NCBI GenBank assembly: GCA_028456385.1
Contig: JALNQF010000023.1
Coordinates: 1 to 64,000, forward strand
DNA from: Ophiosphaerella korrae
Lineage: Eukaryota; Ascomycota; Dothideomycetes; Pleosporales; Phaeosphaeriaceae
Reading direction: 5' to 3'
Length of the DNA: 64,000 nucleotides
A model generated the notes under the pieces. That model was not told the DNA's origin, did no database searches, and saw nothing but the letters and a program-made list of their open reading frames with translations. Made by a program: the position numbers and the translations under genes. The stretch's first letter is position 1, and each line of letters opens with the position of its first letter. This document shows positions 1 through 12,026 of the stretch, piece after piece.

Positions 1-600
1 AAGCGCTCCAAGGCCGGGCCGATCTTACAGAAGAGATTCTACGAGGCATTGCAGCACGGCTTGAGCATGAAGATTGGTACGTCCGACGGTCAGCAATCAA
101 AGCGCTCCAAGACCGGGCCGATCTTACAGAAGAGATTCTACGAGGCATTGCAGCACGGCTTGAGGATAAAGATCGGTATGTCCGACAAGCAGCAATCAAA
201 GCGCTCCAAGGCCGGGCCGATCTTACAGAGGAGATTCTACGAGGCATTGCAGCACGGCTTGAGGATGAAGATTGGGACGTCCGACAAGCAGCAATCGAAG
301 CGCTCCAAGGCCGGGCCGATCTTACAGAAGAGATTCTACGAGGCATTGCAGCACGGCTTGAGCATGAAGATTGGGACGTCCGACGGTCAGCAATTGAAGC
401 GCTCCAAGACCGGGCCAATCTTACAGAAGAGATTCTACGAGGCATTGCAGCACGGCTTGAGGATGAAAGTCGGTACGTCCGACAAGCAGCAATTGAAGCG
501 CTCCAAGGCCGGGCCGATCTTACAGAGGAGATTCTACGAGGCATTGCAGCACGGCTTGAGGATGAAGGTCGGTACGTCCGACAAGCAGCAATCGGGGCGC
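1..600 (+). repeat. Tandem 99-bp repeat, about six copies
   Basis: The landmark CGAGGCATTGCAGCACGGCT recurs at 42, 141, 240, 339, 438 and 537, an exact 99-bp period (33 codons). Copies differ at few sites, mostly in the codons after L-E and just before and after V-R. There is no RIP-like AT drift in the array. It encodes the HEAT units of the flanking CDS. Confidence 0.95.
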
Positions 601-833
601 TTTTAAATCAAGCAGCGTTATCGTTAGAGGTCCTCAGCCTATATATTAAACCCTTATACGAGACTTTGCTAAAGAAAAGCTTTAGGGAACATCTTTACTG
701 GTACGCTTTGGATAGAGTTTTTATTGGGGTCGATCTCAGACAGGTTTCGTTAAGTTGCAAGCAGGAAAATTACCTTAGCGCTGAGATTCGGGAAATACGG
801 GACGACCTAGGTGTTTCTCCCCTTACCTTTTAG
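1..833 (+). CDS. HEAT-repeat NLR-like protein, C-terminal part (5' end outside window)
   Basis: The frame read from base 3 is open from the window edge to a TAG at 831-833 and has no ATG. It encodes tandem 33-residue HEAT-type units of the form I-A-A-R-L-E-[DH]-[EK]-x-x-x-V-R-[QR]-[AS]-A-I-x-A-L, followed by a non-repeat tail of about 77 residues containing LYIKPLYETLLKKSF and EHLYWYALD. HEAT arrays ending in this kind of tail occur in fungal NACHT/NLR proteins; that assignment is from memory of the family. The other long open frame here (49-606, frame 1) gives a low-complexity basic peptide and stops exactly where the repeats end, so I take it to be a shadow. The N-terminal effector and NACHT domains would lie upstream of the window. 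Confidence is high for the HEAT frame and moderate for the NLR assignment. Confidence 0.72.
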   Translation, partial: ALQGRADLTEEILRGIAARLEHEDWYVRRSAIKALQDRADLTEEILRGIAARLEDKDRYVRQAAIKALQGRADLTEEILRGIAARLEDEDWDVRQAAIEALQGRADLTEEILRGIAARLEHEDWDVRRSAIEALQDRANLTEEILRGIAARLEDESRYVRQAAIEALQGRADLTEEILRGIAARLEDEGRYVRQAAIGALLNQAALSLEVLSLYIKPLYETLLKKSFREHLYWYALDRVFIGVDLRQVSLSCKQENYLSAEIREIRDDLGVSPLTF

Positions 834-2239
834 GGATATAGTACAGCGTATTAATAGAATATCATTTGCTATACTTCCCTGTCTTTCATTTACCTCTTTA
901 TGATAAATTTGTCTCTCGATTCTGGCCCCTTCTATCCGTAGAGGCTAGTACTTTCTTAAGAAGACCAAAGAACAGTGTATAACGATAAGAAGGCGAACTA
1001 GAGCGAGGAAAGGGTACGAAAGAGGTACTTGAAGAGCAGGTAGCCTGAATTTATCTGTGAGTGGGGCGGCGTCAAACATGAAAATATCTTGCCACCTATA
1101 GTGGGGGGGACGGCTGAGCTGCACTAGCCACATCCTTATGAGGCAGCCAGTGTTATAACAATAAAAAAAATGGTCTTAGAATCTGACTTGAGTTAAGCAT
1201 GATCGAATTCAGGATACAGGGAGAAGTTCTATTGCTTCAAAGTCAAAGTACCTATAGTTTGTTCCGCCACGGCGGTTGTTTTGTTACTCGTGGATGCACG
1301 TTGACGGATTTCATTTTTGCTCGAAATACTTGACAAGTCTAGGACTAATTGGGTATAGCATTTTGGTAGCATAGAGTGGTTCGCCTCTAGCGTGTATTCG
1401 TTCGGTAAAACTTGCATCCCCTCTAGTATGAGATACTATCGTCTTCAACATCCGGTTGATAGAAATAGCAGTATTTTCGAAGTACCAGCTGTACAAATTG
1501 AGAAGGTTTTGCTTGTGTAAAAATGTGCTCCTGTCCTTACCTCACTTGTTAGGTGCCTGAAGGAATTGTAGTCGGATACTATTGAAAACTATGATCCCGG
1601 GAGTGCTTGTGGGAAGATTAGACTGGTTTATGGGATCGAAGCGTGGGCGGGCACTGCCGTTCTAAGTTTAGTGTCGCTGTCCACGAATGTGGAGCAACAA
1701 TCACGGGCCATTACCCTGAAACATTGAGATGCTAGCGAAAGCTTAGCGTCAAAGGATCTAGTGCCTCAGTCCTATGCATGACCCTCGTTGGCTGGGTGCG
1801 CGTAGTGGCAGACCTTAGGTATGAAGACTTGCCATAGGCCTAATTTTTCCGGGATAATTACATTGTTCATTACTCTCTGCGAAGAATACCGGGTCAAGTA
1901 TTATTTGACCACGTCAGAGTAAACCATTGTGTTATGAATCGCATTGACACGTGAGAGAGGTTTGAAACGTCATGGCGCATTGGAGGCTTCGGACTCTGTG
2001 GAGCTACAATTTACTAACGGTATAATATTGGGCCAGCTGCTGGCAAAAGATAATGGTGGGGTTCCGTCATGGCCAGAAAGTGTAGTGAATAGGTAGAGAG
2101 TGCGAGTCATAATAACTCCGCTATGCAAAACATACCCAGCTCCTCGCTAGACTAACTAGGTATCAAGGAAAAGGGCGGCTGTGGCAAACCCGACCTACAT
2201 GCAGGCAACAACAGGGTGAAAGTTGGGCTTCGAAAATTT
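834..2239. other. Intergenic, no gene recognised
   Basis: About 1.4 kb of mid-GC sequence with only short open frames (for example 945-1133 and 1229-1496 on minus), none of which resembles a known protein. No repeat or transposon signature was seen. Confidence 0.5.
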
Positions 2240-2487
2240 GCTGTTGCTACGCCACCCAAAAGGAGCTAGCGCCATGGTGGCTTGGCAATACCCCGCCGAA
2301 TAAATACCTTCCGCTCTTCGACCTTTCCAGATTTTCTCTCTTCGTCGACTCACACCTTACACGAGCTGTATATCTGGTAAGTCTACCGCTGCTCCACTCA
2401 GCTTGTGCCCTGAATTCAACTGATTGTTGCTTTAGAGTACTCAAACCTTTACTCCACTCCCACGAAAGCACACACACAACCGCCACC
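2240..2487 (+). promoter_or_regulatory. tef1 5' region with predicted 5'UTR intron
   Basis: The stretch before the tef1 ATG is pyrimidine-rich. It holds a good intron, with donor GTAAGT at 2377, a CTGAT-type branch region and acceptor TTTAG ending at 2435 (59 nt). A leader intron is common in fungal EF-1alpha genes. The start context CGCCACCATG is a strong initiation context. The transcription start was not located. Confidence 0.5.
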
Positions 2488-4314
<1,827 letters not shown>

Positions 4315-5734
4315 GCGCTTTCTCTTTGAGTTGCTTGTTTCTCTCCTTTCCTCCTTAGATACCTGGTTCTGGGGACGCGGTGGCTTAGGAAAAGCTGTTA
4401 TGACTTCTTGACATGTATCATGCATAACGATCTGGGGTTCCTGGCGTAGTCCTCCATAGACTTCACAAATAATCTGAATGAAAGTTATGGGTGGACAGAT
4501 TTGTTTACGCTTGCCGTGATGATTGTGTTGTGCATGCTGTGCCTTTGACTTTCTTGTGTTATTGATCTTGACTTTTCGCCGGCTTTGAAGTTTGAGACAT
4601 GATACCACTAGACAGAAATGTCTAGCTTTTGGCCCAGACTAAATATTTATAATAATCCTACACCACTCGTATAAGCTCTTGTCACCACTTTCATATTCAC
4701 TGTTCTCGAGTAGGCTACACTTCCGATATGGTCCTTCACATACTTTCCCGTCCCCAAAGGACCATCCAATCTCTACTTCTTAACTCACGCGATGGTTAGT
4801 ATGAAGATATGTGCATTCTTGTATCTATAGCCTTGTATGGCGAATAGTAGTAGGTAATTATAAATTAACGATATCAAAACGGGCCAGGCATATGCGAGTT
4901 AGCCGCAACGGGTTGGATGTCTAGAAGAGTGCGGTTTGAAAGTGTATGGGCATGATTGTTTACTTGGGCGAGTGAGAGGTGAGAGGGGGTTTGTGCAAGC
5001 GGAACTTGCGCCAAGTGTATATCTTAACCTGGTCACAAGATGCGAATCAGGGGGCTGAGTTAGGGTGGAAAAGTGCGATGTGGTAGAATACGTTGTTGGG
5101 CGATGCCAATCTTCTAGGATCGCTGACAGCTCTATTCAGCCTCAAGGTAAGGAGATAGGAAAAGATTTGGAGGATTTGGCCTTTCTGTGAGAAAGCATAG
5201 GATCAATGCGAAAACGATTGGGAAGAATGGCCGGCGGTAGATCCAAATTATGCTAAATAATCTACCGAAAGCCAACCCATGAATGCAACTAGAACTCTGT
5301 CTTAATATATTCGTTACTCCTAAGCATGATGTCTTATAATACGTTTGTGTTCATTCATTGAAGTTCTGCAAAATTAAGCTGCGGAGATGTCCAACCTCGG
5401 AGTCTGTGCTGATTAGTGGTGCTAAGTTTGTAGAACTTGAATATTTTAGTACCCTTCAAATTTAAGCTTGTTTAGCTTCTTGTCGTCAATGTCCATATCT
5501 TGATAGCCCTGCGGTAGCTTCGGTTTTCTGGCAAGCCGAGAATATAATCATCATCGACCGATAAGAACTCTGGGAACTAGGCCTATAGGCATAGTGGTGA
5601 GACTACAATCGACTATCAGTTAATAAGAGAGCAGGTCATGGTTGGGGCCTCAGGTTTACTATAGATGTTTCCTATGTGAAGGTAGGTGTGCTACAAGACT
5701 GGCTACGAAACCCTGTTAATGAGCGTCACTGTTT
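4315..5734. other. tef1 3' region and intergenic DNA
   Basis: Contains the tef1 3'UTR and then AT-richer DNA without a recognisable gene. No convincing protein, tRNA or repeat was found. Confidence 0.5.
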
Positions 5735-6528
5735 CTAACCTAGACATGACCTCCATTGACATGTCCAGGACGGCAAACTATTCACCGATGGACCCGCAGG
5801 GTGCTCCAAGGGTAGAGGTAAGACTCTGTTGCTTGATGTGGGGCGTTTCGCGCTCCACAAGTGGAAGACCAAAGGAGGGTAGGTTTGTCCCTGCGGAGTA
5901 TTGTCAGTATAGGAAAGTGCGTATGGCGTAAGCAACTTACATGGCCTACTATTGGCCTGAGATTTTCCATGACTATGTATTCGACACAAGCAGGGTTCGA
6001 TGCATCAGAGCTCCCAGCTTAGGACTCTGGGGACAGGAATCAGAGTAGAAGTACTTACTGCCATTGGCGATACGTTTACTATCGGACCTAACTGAATGAT
6101 GAATTAGTGTTGCAGCCTTACTGAATTTGAGAACAGCTACTTCAGAGGCGGTAGTATGCTTAGTTGACCCGGCAGCAATGAACGGGATTTCGGCTACTAC
6201 TTCGCTTCCATCCTCTTTCCGCATAACAAGGGCTTTGCTAAAGATCCCTTCCATCTTATCAATTGCTTTGATGGGTGACGAATTCCCGCCAGATGCCGCG
6301 GCTACGGCGCACAGCTGGTCAATGTTGAAGCGCACATATCTACGGTTGCAGGCCTCTGCCTCGATGGCTAAGGAAGTGACCTTCTGTGTGCTTGAATATC
6401 TCGTTATAGCCGATGGGTTTGTCTCGACCGGTAATAGAAAGAGCTCGTGAAGGCCGTGTCAGAGTAGAGGGTTTAGCGCTTTTGAAAAGCCTTTTAGAGG
6501 TAGCTCGGGAGGAGCGTGCCAATAGCAT
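5735..6528 (-). pseudogene. APH/AIM9-type phosphotransferase relic
   Basis: Three minus-strand segments read as the N-terminal half of a fungal aminoglycoside-phosphotransferase-like (AIM9-type) kinase. The first is a basic leader running into NEIFKHTEGHFL (from 6528). After a +1 slip in CTTAGCC the frame continues AIEAEACNRRYVRFNIDQLC, then EGIFSKALVMRKEDGSEVV and TASEVAVLKF (6335-5973). After a GTAAGT...CAG intron, a third piece reads SSDASNPACVEYIVMENLR. A stop (TAA) lies just before that piece, and the C-terminal catalytic loop is missing. I conclude it is a truncated, frameshifted pseudogene. The family call rests on the order of these family-typical blocks. Confidence 0.65.
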
Positions 6529-7630
6529 TACCGTGTGCTTGTATGGTTGGGTGTGGTGTGAGTCGCAACGTTTGCGCCAATGGTGAGTGTCACAGTTGCA
6601 AGGTTCTCAAGTGCACGTTTTGGGTCCCACCGATGCACGCTTGAACTTGAAATCGTACATATGATCTATATTACGTTATTTTACCACAATGGCGTTGAGA
6701 AGAAGCTTATCTCGCGCCGTAAATTACCCAAACAAGATATTAATAGATATCTTTAGGCATCGGAAACTTCTTGTACGGAAATAGGTCTCTTAGCATACAC
6801 GTTCCTTATTGTTGGATGTCTCGCTTCGCACGATGGCTAAAAAAGTCTCCCATAACTCGTTAAATGCACCCAGTTAGTTTTCTATAAGTTATCCGCTGGA
6901 ATGAAAGAGAAAGTTGAGTAGAACTTAGGCTTACAGTATCCTATTCTCATTGAGAATAGCTTGGTATTAGAAAAGTATATCCGGGAGTCGAACTTTACTA
7001 TCCTCGCTTTCCCCACTCCTACTTAGTGATACTAGAGGAAGAGGAATGAGAAGGTGATCAAGGAAGAAAACTTCAAGACTATTACTAGATAATTAGAACT
7101 TTAGAGTTGTGTAAAATGTCCCCTAGGATCACCGGTAAATATCGAATCTTACTGTGTCCTATGATATGAAGTGCTCGGTATTATTGCATGAAAAGAAATT
7201 TTCATTTTCGTGTCATGCGGTACATATTACTTCGTGCTATTTTAGCCCTTTGACCATTTTTGAGTCAAAGCAATAGCTCTTTACACGTCCAGGCTTCCTC
7301 GCTTGGCAGTTGCATATATCTGAAAAGCTTATCTTCTCGGAATGTGCAGGGTGTTTGATCATTTTGAGCCTTGGCGGAGCCTGAGGCAGATAAGCACTTG
7401 TGCGATTTAAGCGTAAATTATCCAATTTGTAAGCTTTTGGAAATCAATGTGTTGCTACAATTTTGGGTGAAAAATACTTACCATCAGTACTTGAATCGGT
7501 TAAACTATGCCCGGGATTAAATGCGCAGTGTTACATTGGAGAAATCGCGCGGCCTTCTGCCTACTGTCTAATTCGGTAGCTGGATATATGATCCACGTAT
7601 GCCTTCTTCCTAGCTCCATCAACCTTCGAG
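6529..7630. other. AT-rich intergenic DNA
   Basis: About 1.1 kb of AT-rich DNA with many stops in all frames. The minus-strand frame 7237-7425 has no recognisable content. It probably includes the promoter of the hydrolase starting at 7631. Confidence 0.45.
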
Positions 7631-9229
7631 ATGGATTCTCTCCTTGTCTCTCAGTTGGAAGCCCAACATGCGCAAATATCTAGCTTCCAGCGGCTTAGTG
7701 GCGCTCCAGCACTATCTTTGGGAGTCTTTCATCAAGGCAAAATCATCCACAAGGCGCACTTCGGCTGTAAGGATTGTTCTGAACCAGAAGCTCCCAATGA
7801 TGACTCTATCTACCATGCAGCTTCAATGCTCAAAATACTTACCGTGTCTCTGGTCGCAAAACTTGTACATGACGGCGTCGTTGCGTGGGATGTCCCCATT
7901 CGCGAGTACCTGCCCAACTTCAACCGCGACGATGAAGTTGGGCGCCTGGCTACGATGCGAGATCTAATTGCAAACCGTGCTGGCCTGGCTGTCAGTACCT
8001 TTTACTGGTACCAGCAGCATGGTGAGCTTTTGTTAGAGAAGGATGACATGGTGCGCATGGCGTGTCACATCAAAGCAGTCAAACCTTTTCGCGCTTCCTT
8101 TCTGTACTCGCAATGGAACTATATCTTGGTTCAGATTGTCATTGAGACTGTTACTGGAAGGTCCTTTGGGGAACTCATGCAAGAAACCATGATCGCGCCA
8201 CTTGGGTTGAAAAACACTACATTTGGAATTCCTCGCGGAAACAACCTGGTGGCTGCACATGCAGTTCGTGAAAATGGAACTGCCACAAAGATCAAGATAA
8301 ACCCGTGGACGGATGAGTCAGGTATTGCTGCTGGCGCTGGTGGGAAATCATCGCTCAACGATCTACTCCTGATCTACATCGACCTCTTGAAGTCGTATAA
8401 TAACCAAACAGCCCACAGCCAAGACACCACACCCGGCTCGCCATTTACCTACCTCAGGACTATCTTCGAGCCCCAGGTCCCAGCCCGCAGTTCTGATTCC
8501 AATGACCAAGACTATTGTCTTGGACTGTACCGAACAATTCTCCCCGGTAACCTTAGCATCGCCAGCTGGAACATGCCTCTCTTCGGTGATAAATCTCCAG
8601 TGTTTGGTAAAACTCTAGCAGGCACCCAGGTTTACCATCACACGATGGGCATCCCCGGATTTCTTGGCTCCATGTTTCTCGTTCCGCAATCGAACAGTGG
8701 TGTCGTCGTACTGATGAACGCAACGCCACCACTCGACGCCACAGATCTGGCTGCTCAGTGTCTTCTTGGGGTACTTCTCGGAGAACCCCGTCCCAATCTT
8801 CTTCGAATGGCAGAAAAAGGCCCGAAGATTGGTCGAGCTATTTTTCAGCATATCACAGACACCGTCGAGAAAGGTCATACGTCAAAGCCACCGTCGCTGA
8901 GAGTTGAAATGTATACCGGCGTTTACAGAAATCTCGAAGGAACATTCTTCCTGAATGTAACGGCGCAACAGAAAGGGCTACGCATCACTGTTCAGGGCAA
9001 CGTCCGGGTTACATATGACCTCCAACCCTACGACGGCGATAAATTCTACTGGCCGGTCAATCGAGAAAAGGAGGTCTGTGATAAGGCTATGTGGCCTCAG
9101 CTCCTCCCAGAATTTCATATTGTCGCCTTTGAGATACATGAGGGGAGCGTGCATAGCTTGAAGTGGCATCACGATGCTTTGGAAGGGCCGAGGATCTTCA
9201 CGAAAGATTCAACTAGGTCAAAGCTTTAG
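7631..9229 (+). CDS. Serine beta-lactamase/transesterase-family protein (LovD-like class)
   Basis: Single-exon 532-aa protein of the class C beta-lactamase/penicillin-binding superfamily, which in fungi includes LovD-type acyltransferases and esterases. The SxxK nucleophile motif is SMLK at residues 65-68. The second motif lies in FLYSQWNYIL (Tyr159), where the usual third residue Asn of Y-x-N is Gln. The third motif region is HHTMGIPGF (about 336-344), in place of the common HTG or KTG. A C-terminal lipocalin-like extension follows (about 420-532). There is no signal peptide, so it is probably cytosolic. It sits between a kinase relic and a PKS ketosynthase relic, so a former role in tailoring a metabolite is plausible but inferred. 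The ATG at 7631 is the first in frame and the reading frame is intact. Confidence 0.88.
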   Translation: MDSLLVSQLEAQHAQISSFQRLSGAPALSLGVFHQGKIIHKAHFGCKDCSEPEAPNDDSIYHAASMLKILTVSLVAKLVHDGVVAWDVPIREYLPNFNRDDEVGRLATMRDLIANRAGLAVSTFYWYQQHGELLLEKDDMVRMACHIKAVKPFRASFLYSQWNYILVQIVIETVTGRSFGELMQETMIAPLGLKNTTFGIPRGNNLVAAHAVRENGTATKIKINPWTDESGIAAGAGGKSSLNDLLLIYIDLLKSYNNQTAHSQDTTPGSPFTYLRTIFEPQVPARSSDSNDQDYCLGLYRTILPGNLSIASWNMPLFGDKSPVFGKTLAGTQVYHHTMGIPGFLGSMFLVPQSNSGVVVLMNATPPLDATDLAAQCLLGVLLGEPRPNLLRMAEKGPKIGRAIFQHITDTVEKGHTSKPPSLRVEMYTGVYRNLEGTFFLNVTAQQKGLRITVQGNVRVTYDLQPYDGDKFYWPVNREKEVCDKAMWPQLLPEFHIVAFEIHEGSVHSLKWHHDALEGPRIFTKDSTRSKL

Positions 9230-9443
9230 GCTCTGGTTTTCCCACCCCTTACTCAGATATACTAATGAGAACTTGTAAGCGGTATAGTAGCCATCCCACA
9301 ACACGTCAGATTGCCTTGTGAGTGTGGAGCTTTTCGCCCCTACTAAATGTCTAACAATCCCTCATGCTGTTGCAAACTGGGATCTTGCAATCACATGTGA
9401 TGTATTCTAAGAATGACATCCAGATTAAAGGCGTCGCGCTTTT

Positions 9444-10134
9444 TTAGATTAATATGTTTATGACTATCGTGCCCATACAATGCCCCTCTTGAAGGAGGAC
9501 ATCCCACGATTTCCAGATCGGCGAACACACGAATATCGCTAAGAATGTGCTAATTGTATAGAATGCCGCATTCACCCAAAGACCGATATGCAGTGCCCAA
9601 CACACAGTGTTGCGAGTTCCTGGCGGCACAAATATGCGAAGAATTTGGATGATGATTGCAGTCCTAATCAAAGCGATAACAACACAGTTGAAAATCGTGC
9701 CAATGTAGACATACTTTGATAAATTAATTTACGATGTTTAGTTAGCCACTTAGGCTATGTAGCGCTTACAAAGAGCTGATCACTAAGCCGCTTCAGTCGA
9801 ATGTCCCATTGATGGTAAGATGGTGCGAAGCCATGAAGGCTCAGCGCGACTCCCGCGTAAAGTAGCAACACGATCAGCTCAAGTGTAAGTATTTTAACTT
9901 GTAATAGCCAACGAAGACAAACCCATCCACAAGCCATGGTGTCTGTAGCTACATCAGTAAGACAAATGGCGGCAATTCAATCAATGTACAGTCTTCTAAA
10001 TGCAGCCTATTCACGATGCAAGCCTTGACATAAGTGCGACACCATACCGTTAGTGCAGAGATGACGATACATATAATCGGTACCGCTAGGGGCAAAGATG
10101 ATGAGTGAGAAAAATCTTTGAAGTTTGGCTGCAC
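9444..10134 (-). pseudogene. Fungal rhodopsin-domain (PTH11/SAT4-like) membrane protein relic
   Basis: Minus-strand segments in order: RTYVKACIVNRLHLEDCTLI (10134-9949), then, in another frame, IAAICLTDVATDTMACGWV, then ALSLHGFAP...QWDIRLKRLSDQLF (to about 9770). After a plausible GTAAGC...CAAAG intron comes YVYIGTIFNC...RTAIIIQILRIFVPPGTRN...GHC (9671-9444). These match transmembrane blocks 2-5 of the fungal rhodopsin-domain family. A frameshift near 9960 and a stop straight after the GHC block show it is broken and lacks the last helices. Confidence 0.65.
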
Positions 10135-11162
10135 TCCCTTAGGCGGGGCGAGCGCTGGCCCGTCGCTTGGGGTAGGTATGACTGCGCCCGAATGGATTTC
10201 TTCGATACGGGCTACCTTGATTTTGTTTTAGCACTTCTTGAAATCGCATTTCTATTTTGCCGATTGAAATTCACAGACCCTATCGCAGGGCCATAACAGT
10301 GTCGGAGTCCGAAGAGCCTATCGTTAGCCTTCTCAAAATTAGTTAGATTTTTACTAGACCCTACTGGTTTATGTATAACGTAGGTAATAAGCGCTATGCA
10401 AGGTAGTAGATCGCAGCTTGGGAATGTGCATTATAGTGCGGAGGACACCGTTTTGGACGATCATTCTGCAGCTTACTCCGACATTGCATATTTCCGTAGC
10501 ACTGGTTGTTTCGCTACTGGTTACTAGGGGTATGGCTACGCACTTGATATGCCTTTAAGGAACAGCTGGATCTGTTCTGGTAATGCTTGGGGTTTTAAGA
10601 TAGAATATATTCTAGTCATATGGTAGCTACAGGATACTAACCCACATTGTGGGTTTTTCTGTCACTTGAGTGTGCAAAGCGAGACTTTTTTTCTTTCATT
10701 GCTTTTTCTCTCCAAAATGGTAGAAGCAAAATGTTGCCTGGCTATCGACGACGATGGTAGCTGGGAGGAATGCCAGGGAGAAATTACACATATCCAAGGT
10801 CCGCGACTCCGCGTTGTCACTGCAGCATGTGTTATTGGTGTAACTATTGCTATAATAATTATGAATAACCATTTAAACTCCTCACTTCAACGCATTTCAT
10901 CGCCCATGGAGATAAAGGCCGTCCTACAGTCACCTTAGTCAATCAAAACTATTTCATCGGAAGTACAAGCTTTAACGAAGGTTACACTAACACTTGGGCA
11001 TCCCACAGTCATGAGGATCTTACGCAGGCTCTCGGCAGGTCAATTCCTGGCTTCGCTATTTGTCCGGAAGAAGAACGAGCAAATCAAAGTTTGAGAAATA
11101 TTCTTAATACCCGTACTGACGGAGAAGCACCCCTAAAGTTTGCACATCTAGCAGATGTAAAC
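10135..11162. other. Intergenic DNA with unassigned coding-like segments
   Basis: Two coherent open stretches lie here. One is 10705-10935, with a hydrophobic run AACVIGVTIAIIIMNN. The other is about 10911-11170, which reads GRPTVTLVNQNYF...SFNEGYTNTW...LTQALGRSIPGF. I do not recognise either. They may belong to the gene whose ketosynthase relic follows, or to a separate decayed gene. Confidence 0.35.
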
Positions 11163-11900
11163 TTCTCCTCGTGAAAGATAGCGAAGATTTCCCTCAATAT
11201 CCAGCGACAGGGGTTGCTGCCAACATGCCGGCAAACAGGATCAGCCGGTTTTTTAATTTTACTGGGCCAAGCACCAATCTTGATTCTGCATGCTCAAGTA
11301 GTTTGATGGCGCTCCATGTAGCTTGTCAGGGGCTTCCTAATGGACAATGTGATATGGTAAGTTTGTAAGCCACTATCGAATAAGACATCTGCTGACCATT
11401 ATAAGCCTGTTGCTGGGTCCAATATTCTCCTTGGGGTTGAAACACCGATATCTCTTGCCAAGATGTGGTTCATTTCCTCTCAGTCGATGTCATAGTTTTG
11501 ATGAAAAGGTCGATGGATACAGTCGCAGAGAAGGCATGGGCATTGTTGTCATAAAGAGACTGATTGATGCTTTGAGACGCAACGACACGATTCGTGCAGT
11601 AATTCGTTCCACCGGCTCTAATCAGGATGGCCGTACACCTGGGCTTACACAATCGAGCGGAGATTCTAATTAGAGACACCTACGCAAAGGCAGGCCTTAG
11701 CATCGCCCACACACGCTTTATAGAAGCCCATGGAACAGGAACATCTATTGGCCCTATAGAAGCCAACGCTATTGGAAGAGTCTCTCATCACTACCGCTCA
11801 AGTAGCGATTCTCTCTACATCGGTGCTTTAAAGGCAAGCACAGCCATCTTGGGAGTGAAAACAGTATATCTGGTGTCATCAAAGCTCCAACTCATCAAAC
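11163..11900 (+). pseudogene. Polyketide synthase ketosynthase (KS) domain relic
   Basis: Pieces in order match a type I PKS KS domain: PATGVAANMPANRISRFFNF, the active-site Cys block DSACSSSLMALHVACQ (11171-11368), then after an indel [19 protein letters not shown] and [18 protein letters not shown] (11490-11640), then [14 protein letters not shown] and the catalytic His block FIEAHGTGT (11700-11760). The second His block (usually NIGHLE) appears only as SHLGSENSISGVIKA in a shifted frame near 11850. At least three frame changes separate the pieces. No acyltransferase, dehydratase or carrier domain follows, because a housekeeping gene starts at 12027. It is an isolated KS fragment of a lost PKS. 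Confidence 0.82.
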
Positions 11901-12026
11901 ACAAGCTCCCTCGCACATGCAATGCCAACCCTCACAGCGCCACACCACCCCAATCCGGCCTAGCGCCAACCACAATACCTACCGCCCGACCCCATCCCTC
12001 CGCCCCATCCTGCACTTGACCCAGGC

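Noticed and set aside
1..600. CRISPR-like array from regular 99-bp spacing
   Set aside because: There are no distinct spacers; the whole unit is repeated and coding, and the genome is fungal.
49..606. 185-codon open frame over the left-edge repeat
   Set aside because: It begins at a TTG, gives a basic low-complexity repeat and stops where the repeats stop. Frame 3 gives HEAT units and a family-like tail.
6975..6995. Possible tRNA T-arm-like sequence (GGGAGTCGAACTTT)
   Set aside because: No matching acceptor, D-arm or anticodon arm could be folded around it.
10666..10938. 90-codon frame with a hydrophobic segment as a membrane-protein gene
   Set aside because: No family signal and broken continuation; kept only as an unassigned coding-like segment.
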